This document shows, one piece after another, positions 17,740 to 26,850 of a stretch of 64,000 nucleotides of DNA. Location of the stretch: the NCBI RefSeq assembly GCF_003626695.1, contig NZ_RBAH01000005.1:186001-250000 (forward strand). Direction: 5' to 3'. Made by a program: the position numbers and the translations under genes. How positions within the stretch are numbered: the stretch's first letter is position 1; every line of letters starts with the position of its first letter. Source of the DNA: Paenibacillus ginsengarvi (GTDB lineage: Bacteria > Bacillota > Bacilli > Paenibacillales > NBRC-103111). The notes beneath the pieces were generated by a model that did no database searches, was not told the DNA's origin, and was given only the letters and a program-made list of their open reading frames with translations.

Positions 17740-18429
17740 TCATCGGACAGATCGGGCAAGACGAAATCCCAGATCGTCGATGCGGAATGTGGGATGGCTG
17801 CGGCGGCGGCATGTGGCTCCGCAGCCCCGCGCTTCTTCGGCCCAACTGCCTCCCCGGAAAATCCGGTACGAGCCGTATACCTGCTCATCGTACACATCCC
17901 AGCACCATTCCCAAACATTGCCTAGCATGTCGTACAGTCCCCATGCATTCGGCTGTTTCGCTCCCGTTTCCTGAAGCCTGCCTCCGGAATTGTCCTGATA
18001 CCAGGCGATCTTGTCGAGTTCCCCGTACCGGTACCCGCTGCTCCCAGCTTTGCATGCATACTGCCATTCCGCCTCCGTCGGAAGCCGGTAGCCGTCTGCC
18101 TTCCAATCGCAAGTTACGGTTTCGTCGTCGTCCTTTATGGTATAGCACGGGTTCAGTCCGGTTTGCTGCGAGAAGGCGTTACAGAACGAAACGGCCTCCA
18201 GCCAAGACGTATTCACGACGGGTCGGTTGCAATCGGCAGCGAAAGGCGGGTGCGGTTGACGAAGGCTCACCGCTTCGTACAGCCCTGCGGTTACGGGATA
18301 GGCGGCTAGCAAAAATGGCTTCAGCTGTACGCGCCAGCTTTTTTGGATTCGATCGTCCCGAAGCTCCTCCTCTCCTTCCGGGATCGCGATCATCGGGTAG
18401 TTTGATGGGCTCACTGGTTCAAAAGGCAA
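17740..18429 (-). CDS. SUMF1/formylglycine-generating-enzyme-fold protein, probably not a true FGE
   Basis: A TTG start with AGGAGG eight bases upstream gives 229 residues. The SUMF1 (FGE-sulfatase) signatures are all present: NTSWLEAVSFCNAF, GYRLPTEAEWQYA, NAWGLYDMLGNVWEWCWD, IFRGGSW and a final DDLGFRLAR. In true formylglycine-generating enzymes two Cys lie at positions +2 and +7 after RGGSW. Here +7 is Cys but +2 is Glu, so copper-dependent oxidation of sulfatases is unlikely. Many such proteins have other roles, for example binding or as oxidases. No sulfatase gene is nearby. The length is short for the family. Confidence 0.8.
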   Translation of the reverse strand: MPFEPVSPSNYPMIAIPEGEEELRDDRIQKSWRVQLKPFLLAAYPVTAGLYEAVSLRQPHPPFAADCNRPVVNTSWLEAVSFCNAFSQQTGLNPCYTIKDDDETVTCDWKADGYRLPTEAEWQYACKAGSSGYRYGELDKIAWYQDNSGGRLQETGAKQPNAWGLYDMLGNVWEWCWDVYDEQVYGSYRIFRGGSWAEEARGCGATCRRRSHPTFRIDDLGFRLARSVR

Positions 18430-18512
18430 ATCATATTCCTCCTGTCGATTCGGCTGATTAAAGTTTTCGAGGGGCGGAAGGGCAGAGGAAGTGGGGCAAT
18501 CTGGCGCTTATT

Positions 18513-19271
18513 CTATTTGCCGTCGTCGCCCCATCCGGGCAAATCCAGGATACAGTCCGCCACGCGGTCCAGATTGGAGCGGCCGAGCTCGTCTATATAC
18601 GGAGCGTGATCGCGAAAATAGTCGGGATGCCCGCCGATAACCGGGATTGCGATCCGCTTCTGGGGCGCGTGCTTCAGCGGGTTCCAGCGGGGGACTACCA
18701 GTGGTCCGTTCCTGTCCCAGCCGCCCCAGCTGCCGAGACGGCAGATCGGGTCTTTGGACGACCCTTCGCTGCGCCCGGCGGCGTACAAATAACGCACCCG
18801 CGCCTGCATCTCCGGCGGGATGGAGCAACGCGGGCAGCCGATCTGCGCGATGCGGATGTCGGGTTTCCAGCTCCCGCCTTCTCCCTCGCTCCCGGCTTGC
18901 CGGAGCAGCGTCATAGCAGCATGAACGGATGCTACGCCGCCGCCGCTATGGCCGATGAAGAGGAGCCGGTCCGCCCCCGTACAATCGCCGATCGCGCGGA
19001 TTATCGCGCTGCCGCCGACCGAGCGCTCGAAGCGGCCGCTGCCGCGCAGCGCCATGTCCCGCCGCACCTCGCGGATTTGCCGGAGCAGCGGGCTGCCCCA
19101 GTCCCCGTACGGGAACAGCAGCGCCGCGTGCGCGACCCGCAGCCCCTTTTGCCGCTCCAGCATCGATACGATCCGCTTCAGTACGCCTTGCATAAAGTCC
19201 GGTGACGTGTACACCCCGGCGGCTGCGAATACGAACGTTTTATCTGCTTCTGTTCTCGAAAGCTTGTGCAT
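18513..19271 (-). CDS. alpha/beta-hydrolase-like protein
   Basis: The 252-residue protein has a nucleophile-elbow motif GHSGGG near residue 103 (LLFIGHSGGGVASVHAA), preceded by a typical strand, which points to a serine hydrolase of lipase or esterase type. The N-terminus FVFAAAGVYTSPDF could form the first strand. The catalytic acid and His are not certain (a C-terminal GGHPDYF is a candidate for His). ATG 19271 overlaps the end of the upstream M48 protease gene by 32 bases, with AAAGGA before it, indicating translational coupling. The substrate is unknown. Confidence 0.65.
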   Translation of the reverse strand: MHKLSRTEADKTFVFAAAGVYTSPDFMQGVLKRIVSMLERQKGLRVAHAALLFPYGDWGSPLLRQIREVRRDMALRGSGRFERSVGGSAIIRAIGDCTGADRLLFIGHSGGGVASVHAAMTLLRQAGSEGEGGSWKPDIRIAQIGCPRCSIPPEMQARVRYLYAAGRSEGSSKDPICRLGSWGGWDRNGPLVVPRWNPLKHAPQKRIAIPVIGGHPDYFRDHAPYIDELGRSNLDRVADCILDLPGWGDDGK

Positions 19272-20499
19272 CGGCGATCCTTTCCAGCGAGCTCGGATGA
19301 GTGGAGCGGAACAGCCGGACTAGCGGAGACGGGTCCACCTCGTCAAGCGTAGCTAACGCCAGCTTCTGCTGCATGCTGACCGCGCTGTGTGAAGAGCCGA
19401 TTAGCTTCTCCGCATACCGGTCGGCCGAACTCTCCGCCTGTCTCGATACGGCGTTCGATACCGGCAAGGAGACGAAGGAGAGGACCGACAGCAGCAGCAA
19501 AATAAGCGGAAAGGCGGCGGCCTGTCCCGGCTCGCGAATGCCCCAGCGATCCCCCCAGCGGCGAATGAGGAAGCGCAGGAGAATGCTGCCGACCAGGAGC
19601 AGCGCCAGCGAGCTGCCGATCGCCCCGAGAACGCTCCATTCGAGATGATGCATGACGTAATGGCCGATCTCGTGGGCGACGATGAGCAGTACTTCGTCGT
19701 CGTCCATCCGCTTCAGCGTCGTATCCCACAAAACGATGCGCAGACTCGGTCCGATGCCGTCGACATAGGCGTTGAGCGCATTCGTTTTGGTCGACATGTC
19801 GACCTGGAACACCCGCTGTGTCGGAACGCCGGCGTCGGCGGCCAGCCGTTCGATTTTTTGCTCGAGCGCCGAATCAGACAGCCGCGAAAACTCGTTGTAC
19901 AGCGGATCGATGACGACGGGCTGTATGTACATCAGGAACAGCGTGAACGGCACGGACAGCAGCCACAGCTTCAGCCACCATCTTCCGCCTCTACGGATGA
20001 TCCAGAAAGCGACGACTGCTACGGCGAGCGTAATTAGCGTATTCACCCCGAAGGCGACAAGCTTGTCGTGCAGCCAGCCGGTAAACGGCTGGGTCGAGAT
20101 GTGATGGCTGCGGGACAGCGTGTAGCCGACAAACCGCAGCGGGAGCTGTACGAGAAACGCCACGGCGCTCACGAGAAACGCAAGCGAGACCAGCCGCAGC
20201 GCGAAGGGCATGCCGGTGCGCTCCAGCTTTTGCTCCCATCGTTTGGCGAAGCCGCCGAACAGCAGCACGATATAGATGCCCCATTCCCACGGGTATGCGA
20301 TGAAAAACAGCCAATTGCGCTGAGCGGAATACGTTTCGCTGGCGCTAAGCTGCTCTGTCGTCATGAACGTGGCCGGATCGGCCGGCGTTCCTTTGTACAC
20401 GTCCGGTACCGTATTGGACGCTGCGTACCATAAATAGATGCCGATTAGGATGGCATACACCGCAAACAGGATGTAATAGAGACGGATCGGCTTGTTCAA
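19240..20499 (-). CDS. M48-family membrane metalloprotease (Ste24/CAAX-type)
   Basis: This 419-residue integral membrane protein has several hydrophobic helices (residues ~5-25, 62-85, 100-125, 155-200) and the zinc motif HEIGH near residue 276, in the context IVAHEIGHYVMHH. After it come two more membrane helices and SSADRYAEKL, supplying the third zinc-ligand Glu region (ESSADRYA). The pattern GIGPSLRIVLWDTTLKRM upstream of HExxH is characteristic of M48 Ste24-like peptidases, which degrade or process membrane proteins. The start is TTG 20499 behind AAAAGGGG. Bacterial roles are usually envelope quality control. Confidence 0.9.
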   Translation of the reverse strand: MNKPIRLYYILFAVYAILIGIYLWYAASNTVPDVYKGTPADPATFMTTEQLSASETYSAQRNWLFFIAYPWEWGIYIVLLFGGFAKRWEQKLERTGMPFALRLVSLAFLVSAVAFLVQLPLRFVGYTLSRSHHISTQPFTGWLHDKLVAFGVNTLITLAVAVVAFWIIRRGGRWWLKLWLLSVPFTLFLMYIQPVVIDPLYNEFSRLSDSALEQKIERLAADAGVPTQRVFQVDMSTKTNALNAYVDGIGPSLRIVLWDTTLKRMDDDEVLLIVAHEIGHYVMHHLEWSVLGAIGSSLALLLVGSILLRFLIRRWGDRWGIREPGQAAAFPLILLLLSVLSFVSLPVSNAVSRQAESSADRYAEKLIGSSHSAVSMQQKLALATLDEVDPSPLVRLFRSTHPSSLERIADAQAFENRSR

Positions 20500-20562
20500 A
20501 GGAAAACCCCTTTTCCGTTAAAAATCTCCAGCTTCATCCATCATAGCATTCGCAGACGACGC

Positions 20563-20584
20563 AAAAAAGACCCGCCTTAGCGGG
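20563..20584 (-). terminator. intrinsic terminator
   Basis: On the minus strand CCCGC, a TAAG loop and GCGGG are followed by TCTTTTTT. It ends the transcript of the 426-residue protein gene before the M48 protease gene begins. Confidence 0.75.
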
Positions 20585-20688
20585 AGGCTGCACAGTATTG
20601 TGGGCGGAACATGCATAGCGGAACCATTTTTCGGCTATATATGGCTCCGCCCATTGCTTTGGCCGGAAGCGGAGACCGCGATGCCCGC

Positions 20689-21969
20689 TTATCGCCTCTT
20701 TCCGCCGAACATAGCGCCGACCGCATCGAACAAATCCTCGTCCGCCCAGCCGTAGCAGTAGTAGAGCACGTCGTCGGCATCGCTCGCTAGCGCCTCTCCG
20801 AGCGCGAGCGTGAGCTCGTCCGGGTGTAAGTTCCACATCTGGACGCCGCTGAAGATGCGCGTTCCCGGCTTCGAGAGCGCACGGGCTTTGCGGTTTTCGT
20901 CTGCCACGAAGCGCAGCGGAAAGCCGTCGCGTCTGAATGCCTCGTACGAGAGCGGATAGTTCATCCCGAACAGCTTCAGGAAAGCCTGAAACGCCCTCTC
21001 CCGATCTTCGGGCTCAGCGGCGAGACTGTCGATCAGCCCTTGCACGTCGGCCCCGCCGCCCAGCTTGTGATAAGGGAAATGCTTCAGCGCCGGGGCAAGC
21101 TCCCTCAGACGAGTGTAGTCTTGCCCGAGAATCCAGGCGTAACACGGCGGCCACAGATCGAGCCAGCAAACGATGGACGGATCTCGGCTGCGCAAGCTCG
21201 CGACGAGGCGCTCGATGAAGGAAGAGACGCTGGACTGCTTGAAGCGGACCCAAGACTGAATCACCGCCGAGCCGGATAGACGCAGGAAGGCTTCGTCGAA
21301 CTTTTTCTCCCCGAGCAGGCTGGTAATGCTGCACAATTCCGCCTTCAAAGCGCCGGTGTCGATCCCGAGCCGGGCCATGCCGCTCACGCAGTTTGGACAG
21401 AAGCAGCTGAACAGGCCGTTCGGATTCACACGCTCGCCCGCCCAGTCCGGAAAGCGGAGCCTGTCGAGCAGAAACGTCTTGCACCCGTACTGCCGGCTGG
21501 CAGCCGCCAGCACATTCGTCCACATGTCTACGACATAAGGCCCGTTCGGGCAGAGCCAATGCTGAACCGTACGGCCGCTGAAATCGACGACGCGGCTCGC
21601 CTCCAGATCCCCCTCGAAGCTGCCGTTCAATAGGTTGACCCACGGAACGACCGAATAAGGAGCGTCTTCCAGCGCCTCGAGCAGCCGGGCAAGGCTATCG
21701 GCTCCTTGCTCCACGGACGGATCTATCGTCTGGTACAGCCGCGGCGACAGCTCCCGCGTATCGAGCCGCAGATGAAACGTCCCCGTGCCCTGCACGACTC
21801 CGCGAACGGGGTTATGGGGGAGCACGCCCGAAGGGTACGGGTTTCTTTCGAAGATCGTATTCATTTCTGGCAGCAGGAGCTGCACCGAGTTCATTTTGCC
21901 GACCCGCTCTAGAATCGCCGCAGGTCCTTCGTCCAAAATGTCGTGGGGATGTAGATGAATGCCTCCCAT
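20689..21969 (-). CDS. uncharacterised protein, probably TIM-barrel glycosidase-like
   Basis: I do not recognise the family with certainty. Starting at ATG 21969 (AAGGAG upstream; an earlier GTG is too close to it) the product has 426 residues and no signal peptide. It contains the string CFCPNC, VVPWVNLLNG, KTFLLDRLRFPDW and a final MWNLHPDELTLAL. Cys-x-Cys-Pro-x-Cys after a barrel-strand segment with DxxRF is seen in some uncharacterised glycoside-hydrolase-like barrels, which is the basis for the tentative call. It stands alone between terminators. An enzyme acting on carbohydrates is an inference only. Confidence 0.55.
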   Translation of the reverse strand: MGGIHLHPHDILDEGPAAILERVGKMNSVQLLLPEMNTIFERNPYPSGVLPHNPVRGVVQGTGTFHLRLDTRELSPRLYQTIDPSVEQGADSLARLLEALEDAPYSVVPWVNLLNGSFEGDLEASRVVDFSGRTVQHWLCPNGPYVVDMWTNVLAAASRQYGCKTFLLDRLRFPDWAGERVNPNGLFSCFCPNCVSGMARLGIDTGALKAELCSITSLLGEKKFDEAFLRLSGSAVIQSWVRFKQSSVSSFIERLVASLRSRDPSIVCWLDLWPPCYAWILGQDYTRLRELAPALKHFPYHKLGGGADVQGLIDSLAAEPEDRERAFQAFLKLFGMNYPLSYEAFRRDGFPLRFVADENRKARALSKPGTRIFSGVQMWNLHPDELTLALGEALASDADDVLYYCYGWADEDLFDAVGAMFGGKRR

Positions 21970-22228
21970 AGCCGTCACATCTCCTTATGGCGCTTTCCGA
22001 ACAGCCGCCTTATGTAATCAAGTCGTCGGATTAGATGTTCGTGAGCTCGCGATCGTTTCCTTCCGCTACAAACGCATTCAGGCCAATAGGTCATCATAGT
22101 ACCGAAAGCGGTCATCATGTTCCTGTACAGGAAAAGAAGGAAGTCCCCTTGAACGCAGGGACGACACCTGCTAAGCTGGCTATAGCAAAGCAGGACTTAG
22201 GCAAGATAAACAGGGAGGCCAAGCAACG

Positions 22229-23521
22229 ATGACGGATTGGAGAACATGGGGATCGGAGCAACTGACGACGATTGCTCAGGAGAAACAAGCCGCTTACGAC
22301 GAATACAAAAGCCGCAAGCTGAAGCTGGACATGTCGAGAGGCAAGCCGTGTCCGGAGCAATTGGATTTGTCCGGCGGCATGCTGGATGTACTGAAGCCGG
22401 GAGGCCGGCTGACAACCGAGGACGGGACCGATACGCGCAATTACGGTGGGCTGGACGGGATTCCCGAAGCGAAGCGGCTGTTTGCGGATATTTTGGAGGT
22501 AAAGCCGGAGGAAGTGATCATCGGCGGCAGCTCCAGCTTGACGATGATGCACGACACGATAGCCAGAGCGATGCTGCACGGCGTTTACGGCAGTCCGGCG
22601 CCTTGGGCCAAGCTGCCGAAGGTGAAATTTTTGTGCCCGAGCCCGGGATACGACCGGCATTTTGCCATCTGCGAGCTGTTCGGGATTGAGATGATCATCG
22701 TGGACATGCTCCCGGACGGGCCGGATATGGACCAGGTCGAGAAGCTGGCGGCCGAGGACGAGGCGATCAAGGGAATCTGGTGCGTGCCGAAATACAGCAA
22801 TCCCGACGGGATTACGTATTCGGATGAGGTGGTGGACCGGCTGGCCGGGATGAGCGCGAAAGCCGCGGACTTCCGCATTTTCTGGGACAACGCTTATGCG
22901 GTCCATCATTTGACGGACACGCCCGACCGGTTGAAGCCGATGCTGGCTGCCTGCAAGGCTGCGGGCCATCCGGACCGCGTCTTTCTGTTCAGCTCCACGT
23001 CCAAAATCAGCTTCTCCGGCGCTGGCGTAGCGGCGATGGCGGCAAGCGCCGCCAACATAAGCTTCATCCGCCGGCAGCTATCCGTGCAAACGATCGGGCC
23101 GGACAAGCTCAATCAGCTGCGCCACGTTCGCTTCTTCGGCGGCATGGACGGCATTCGCTCCCATATGGCGAAGCATGCTGACATCCTGCGGCCTAAGTTT
23201 GATGCCGTGCTCGGTTTGCTCGCGTCGGAGCTTGGGGATACGGGCATCGCCTCCTGGAACGAACCGAACGGCGGATACTTCATTAGCCTGAACACGCTGG
23301 ACGGCTGTGCCAAAGAAGTCGTTGCAATGGCCGCGGAAGCGGGCGTCACGCTGACCCAGGCGGGAGCGACGTTCCCGTACGGCACCGATCCGCGGGACCG
23401 CAATATCCGCATCGCCCCGTCGTATCCGTCGCCGGAAGAATTGCAGGCCGCCATTCGCGTGCTGATCTTGTGCGTGCAGATCGTCAGCGCGAGAAAGCTG
23501 CTCTCCGCCCGCGAAGCTTAA
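22229..23521 (+). CDS. aspartate aminotransferase, class Ic type (Aminotran_MocR/AspT)
   Basis: A 430-residue PLP enzyme of the subgroup typified by corynebacterial AspT. Signatures include LDMSRGKPCPEQLDLS at the N-terminus, RNYGGLDGIPEAK, GGSSSLTMMHD, PSPGYDRHF, VPKYSNPDG and DNAYAVHHL. SSTSKISFSGAG carries the Schiff-base Lys. It should interconvert aspartate and 2-oxoglutarate with oxaloacetate and glutamate. ATG 22229 is preceded by AGGGAGG. It is not similar in detail to the aminotransferase at the left edge, which lacks the RGKP opening. It converges with the NUDIX gene 26 bases downstream. Confidence 0.88.
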   Translation: MTDWRTWGSEQLTTIAQEKQAAYDEYKSRKLKLDMSRGKPCPEQLDLSGGMLDVLKPGGRLTTEDGTDTRNYGGLDGIPEAKRLFADILEVKPEEVIIGGSSSLTMMHDTIARAMLHGVYGSPAPWAKLPKVKFLCPSPGYDRHFAICELFGIEMIIVDMLPDGPDMDQVEKLAAEDEAIKGIWCVPKYSNPDGITYSDEVVDRLAGMSAKAADFRIFWDNAYAVHHLTDTPDRLKPMLAACKAAGHPDRVFLFSSTSKISFSGAGVAAMAASAANISFIRRQLSVQTIGPDKLNQLRHVRFFGGMDGIRSHMAKHADILRPKFDAVLGLLASELGDTGIASWNEPNGGYFISLNTLDGCAKEVVAMAAEAGVTLTQAGATFPYGTDPRDRNIRIAPSYPSPEELQAAIRVLILCVQIVSARKLLSAREA

Positions 23522-23546
23522 AGGAACCGCTGCGGCAGCTTTTGAT

Positions 23547-24182
23547 TTACTTGGAGAAATAGTGCATAACCGCGCCGAGCACCTGCTTGTAATAAGCATC
23601 TCCGTGCGGCACGAAATCGCAACGCTTTAGCAGGCGGCCGCTCGATACGAGCCGGCCTTCTTGCTGCGTCTCCAGCCCGTCCGCCCATACCGCTTCCGCT
23701 TCTCCTGCGAACAGCTTTGCCGCGTCCGCCGCGTCCGCTCTCACGATCCCGACAACTTCGTCCGGCTGCAGCCGGTATTGCTCCAGCGGGAGATCGCATT
23801 CGTACAGAAACGTATGATAAAACTCTTTGTCGATCAAATCGCGGTAGCGCATTTCGATCGGAATCGTTCCGATTCGGGTAAGGCTTGCGAACGGAACGTC
23901 CAGACCAAGCTCCTCTTCCAGCTCGCGCACGCCGTCCTCCGGCGTTTCCCCGGCTTGCAAATGTCCGGCGCAGGTGATGTCGTATTTGTCCGGAAACGTG
24001 TCCTTCTCCGGATGCCGCTTCTGAAACAGCAGCTGCGGCTGCCCGTGCTCCCCCCGCGTAACGATCCAGCAGTGAAACGTTTGGTGCCAGTAGCCCTTTG
24101 CATGCGTTTCTGCACGAGTGGCAGTACCGATCCGGTTCATCGCCCCGTCGAAAATATCGAACCGTTCTTCGTTTTTGTTCAA
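23547..24182 (-). CDS. NUDIX hydrolase, IPP-isomerase-like subfamily
   Basis: This 211-residue protein begins with FDIFDGAMNRIGTATR, then H-KGYWHQTFHCWIV, followed by a Nudix box GHLQAGETPEDGVRELEEELGL near residues 80-102. This arrangement is that of the NUDIX branch related to isopentenyl-diphosphate isomerase, such as YfcD of E. coli. True IPP isomerase needs a catalytic Cys in the box region, which I do not see, so hydrolysis of a nucleotide-type diphosphate is more likely. The start is TTG 24182 with GGAGGG seven bases upstream. Confidence 0.82.
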   Translation of the reverse strand: MNKNEERFDIFDGAMNRIGTATRAETHAKGYWHQTFHCWIVTRGEHGQPQLLFQKRHPEKDTFPDKYDITCAGHLQAGETPEDGVRELEEELGLDVPFASLTRIGTIPIEMRYRDLIDKEFYHTFLYECDLPLEQYRLQPDEVVGIVRADAADAAKLFAGEAEAVWADGLETQQEGRLVSSGRLLKRCDFVPHGDAYYKQVLGAVMHYFSK

Positions 24183-24435
24183 GCCGTTTCCCTCCGCTCC
24201 TGGTCGCGGGTGTCCTGCCTAATGGAAACCCGGACGTTACAGGCTCCTGTTCCCGCTACACCAACAATAAGCCGTCACAGCGCAAATAGCAACGATTGCC
24301 GGCAGGGAGCTGCGGTCCTGCTGTCGTCAGCGATCCCCCGAAATGATAAAATAAACGTAACTTGCGAGCGACCCCGCATGATGCGATTGAACAGGGCATA
24401 ACGGAACAGGGATAGAGACAGGAGAGGGATGGACA

Positions 24436-24963
24436 ATGCGAAGTGTGGAACCAAATCGGAGCGGGAAGCCAAACGTGGCGATGATTGCGGCGATGGACCG
24501 CAATCGGATTATCGGCTGCCGAAACGCCATTCCTTGGCGGCTGCCGGCGGAGCAGCAATATTTCAAACGGATCACGATGGGGCATACGGTGTTAAGCGGA
24601 CGCAGTAACTTCGAGGCGATGAAGCGGCCGCTTCCCGGCAGACGCAACGTCGTTTTATCGCGGGACCCGGGGTACGCCGCCGAAGGATGCGAGATCTTGG
24701 GGTCCGCCGAAGAGGCGCTGGCCCGTTATGCGACCAATGAAAGCTCCCCGCTATTCATCATCGGCGGAGAGCAAATCTACAGGTTATTTTTGCCATATGC
24801 GCATACGCTGTATTTGACCGTAATCGACGAGGCGTTCGAGGGTGATACCGTGTTCCCCGAATATGACGAGAGCGAATGGACGATCCTCTCCCGTATGAGG
24901 GGGCTTACGGACGAGTCCAATCCGCACCGGTATGAATATCTTACCTATCGACGCAAATGTTAG
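24436..24963 (+). CDS. dfrA: dihydrofolate reductase
   Basis: The 175-residue product has the DHFR order of motifs: NVAMIAAMDRNRIIGCRNAIPWRLPAE (first strand and substrate loop), FKRITMGHTVLSGRSNFEAM (NADPH-binding arm; the usual GRKTF is GRSNF here), LPGRRNVVLSRD, FIIGGEQIYRLFLPYA and LTVIDEAFEGDTVFPE. It reduces dihydrofolate to tetrahydrofolate with NADPH. Unusually, no thymidylate synthase gene is adjacent. A ten-residue N-terminal extension precedes the core. RBS is AGGAGAGG before ATG 24436. Confidence 0.93.
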   Translation: MRSVEPNRSGKPNVAMIAAMDRNRIIGCRNAIPWRLPAEQQYFKRITMGHTVLSGRSNFEAMKRPLPGRRNVVLSRDPGYAAEGCEILGSAEEALARYATNESSPLFIIGGEQIYRLFLPYAHTLYLTVIDEAFEGDTVFPEYDESEWTILSRMRGLTDESNPHRYEYLTYRRKC

Positions 24964-24989
24964 GGATTCCGCGTACTGTCGTTCCAGCG

Positions 24990-25136
24990 TTACGTCCGTT
25001 TCGTGCGCCGGATTTCTTCCATTTCCTTGCGCATTCTTTCCCGATAACGCAATTCGACGCGAATGGAATAAATGAAACCGATAAGGCCCAGGACGGCGAC
25101 CGCTATCAGAATCGGAGTGGTATAAGCAGGCAGCAC
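24990..25136 (-). CDS. 48-residue single-helix membrane protein
   Basis: A GTG start at 25136 follows GGGGGA nine bases upstream. The product has one membrane helix at residues 6-23 (TPILIAVAVLGLIGFIY) and a strongly charged cytoplasmic tail (RVELRYRERMRKEMEEIRR). No family is recognised, but the clear topology and RBS support a real gene. It lies convergent to dfrA and divergent from the XRE regulator. Confidence 0.55.
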   Translation of the reverse strand: MLPAYTTPILIAVAVLGLIGFIYSIRVELRYRERMRKEMEEIRRTKRT

Positions 25137-25232
25137 GTTAATAATTCCCCCAGTCACGAATGTAATGGATAAAAATGACTATTTCCTATACTTCAAATTA
25201 TACACCATATATTGAATAATCATCAACAATAT

Positions 25233-25260
25233 TTTGAACGATTTTCAAATCTCTTATACT
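25233..25260 (+). promoter_or_regulatory. promoter with overlapping palindromic operator of the XRE gene
   Basis: TATACT at 25255-25260 is a likely -10, with a weak TTTTGA at 25232-25237 as -35 (17-base spacer). TTTGAA (25233-25238) and TTCAAA (25244-25249) form a perfect inverted repeat over the -35, a plausible autoregulatory site for the XRE protein. Confidence 0.5.
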
Positions 25261-25283
25261 GAATGTCAGAGGTGATAGAATTC

Positions 25284-25646
25284 ATGACTTTCGGTGCGAG
25301 ATTAAAGAGCGCCAGAAACAGCAAACGTCTCACCCAGCATCAAGTGGCTGATCTGCTCGGCCTGAATTTTACGACGATATCCAAGTACGAAAACGACAAA
25401 TCGCAGCCTGATAATGAGATTTTACAAAAAATGGCCGTTTTGTACGATGTTTCAATAGATTGGCTGCTGACCGGAGAACCGGGCGGAGCTACCGAATCCG
25501 GAGGCAAGGCAAAGATGTATTTCGACGGCGAGGTCGAGGAATTGACGAGGGAAGAGGCTGAGCATTTGCGGGACAGTCTGGAAATGTTCCGGCTCCTTAA
25601 GGAGAAGCGGGCCAAGTACGGAATCCAGCGCAAATCCGACAAATAA
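25284..25646 (+). CDS. XRE-family HTH regulator
   Basis: ATG 25284 is preferred over an in-frame ATG 7 codons earlier because GAGGTG lies at RBS distance from it. The 120-residue protein has a Cro/CI-type helix-turn-helix at residues ~5-62 (FGARLKSARNSKRLTQHQVADLLGL, TTISKYENDKSQPDNE, LYDVSIDWLLTGE). The C-terminal half is charged with a probable helical dimer region (EELTREEAEHLRDSLEMFRLLKEKR). It resembles the SinR/ImmR-like single-HTH regulators of Bacillales. The palindrome over its promoter suggests autoregulation. Its targets are unknown. Confidence 0.88.
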   Translation: MTFGARLKSARNSKRLTQHQVADLLGLNFTTISKYENDKSQPDNEILQKMAVLYDVSIDWLLTGEPGGATESGGKAKMYFDGEVEELTREEAEHLRDSLEMFRLLKEKRAKYGIQRKSDK

Positions 25647-25884
25647 TACTCGGCCAACAGATAGTAGATGCGGCAACGGCTGTTCGGCGGGCTTGTCCCC
25701 GTGCGGGAACTGCTTCATAAGCAGGCTGCTTACTCGTATTGTACCAAATTTTGCCTTATTTGAACAAGAGATGAACGTAAACTTGTTAGTAAATTAGGTT
25801 TATAAGGAAAAAACAGGAAGCTGGCGGAAGAGAAAGAACTCCGATACCGGGAGCGGACAAAACGAATATCCAAACACGATGTAA

Positions 25885-25912
25885 AGGTCGCTACTTTTGG
25901 CGACCTGTTTTT
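25885..25912 (+). terminator. terminator after the XRE gene
   Basis: AGGTCGC and GCGACCT pair perfectly around an 8-base loop, followed by GTTTTT. It lies 240 bases after the XRE stop; the intervening 25647-25884 shows no gene. Confidence 0.75.
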
Positions 25913-25936
25913 CTGTGGCTTTGTAGTTGATTCTAG

Positions 25937-26827
25937 TTACACCCTCTGCAAAAGGTAGTCCGACAGCTCTCGGGCGAACAGGGATGCGGCCAGCGACAGA
26001 GAAGACTCGTCCGCGGCGACGACTCCGATCGAGCGCTCCGGAAGCGGCTCTGAGGTGCGGATTTCGAGCAGCGCTCCCGATTCCAGCTCCTTTTGCACAT
26101 AATCGCGCGTCACGAAAGAAATGCCCATATTTTTGACGGCAAATTCAATGCTGAGGTCGACGCTGCCCAGCTCGATATCCGGCTCCAGCTTGAGCCCGCG
26201 GGTTTCGAGGCAGGAGCGCAAAAACGTCCGGGTCCGGCTGTCCGCCGACAGCATGATAAGCGGCTGCCGCACCAGTTCCTCCAGTTCGATCGGCCGCGGT
26301 GCGAGAGCGGCGAAGGCCGGACCCGCGACGAAGATGTCCCGGATTTTCTTTTGCACGGTCACTCTGTAGCCTTCCGCAGGCAAATGCACCATGCAGCAGT
26401 CGATCGCCCCCTCGCTCAAGCGTCCGAGCAGATGCTCGCTTTTGCCGTGGGTCAAGCAAATTTTAATGCCGGGATGTCTCGCCCGGAACGCTTCGAGAAA
26501 CGGCAGCACATAATATTTGCACAGCGAATCGCTGGCGCCGAGACGGACGATGCCGGACAAGTACGACTTCATCTCGCCGATTTTCCGCTCGCCGGCTTGC
26601 AGCAGCCCGAACGCCTGCTCGACGAAACGGAACAACACGCGCCCTTCCTCCGTCGTGTCCACGCCTTTTGACTTGCGCACGAGCAGCTTCACGCCGAGCT
26701 GTTCCTCCAATTGCCGGATCGCATAGCTGGCGCTCGGCTGGGTCATGTACAGCTGCTCCGCCGCTTTGGTGATGCTGCCGCAGACGACGGCGCGGTAAAA
26801 CACTTTGTAGTGATCCATGGCGCTCAT
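25937..26827 (-). CDS. LysR-family transcriptional regulator divergent from aroA
   Basis: With ATG 26827 (AGAGAGG nine bases upstream) the product is 296 residues. The N-terminal winged HTH is typical: YKVFYRAVVCGSITKAAEQLYMTQPSASYAIRQLEEQLG. The effector-binding domain follows from about residue 90, with VRLGASDSLCKYYVLP. LysR regulators commonly control the divergent neighbour together with a small-molecule coinducer, here possibly a shikimate-pathway metabolite. A symmetric palindrome lies in the shared intergenic region. A CitR/CysL-like role cannot be excluded. Confidence 0.9.
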   Translation of the reverse strand: MSAMDHYKVFYRAVVCGSITKAAEQLYMTQPSASYAIRQLEEQLGVKLLVRKSKGVDTTEEGRVLFRFVEQAFGLLQAGERKIGEMKSYLSGIVRLGASDSLCKYYVLPFLEAFRARHPGIKICLTHGKSEHLLGRLSEGAIDCCMVHLPAEGYRVTVQKKIRDIFVAGPAFAALAPRPIELEELVRQPLIMLSADSRTRTFLRSCLETRGLKLEPDIELGSVDLSIEFAVKNMGISFVTRDYVQKELESGALLEIRTSEPLPERSIGVVAADESSLSLAASLFARELSDYLLQRV

Positions 26828-26850
26828 GATATAGAACCTCTCTATGTAAA

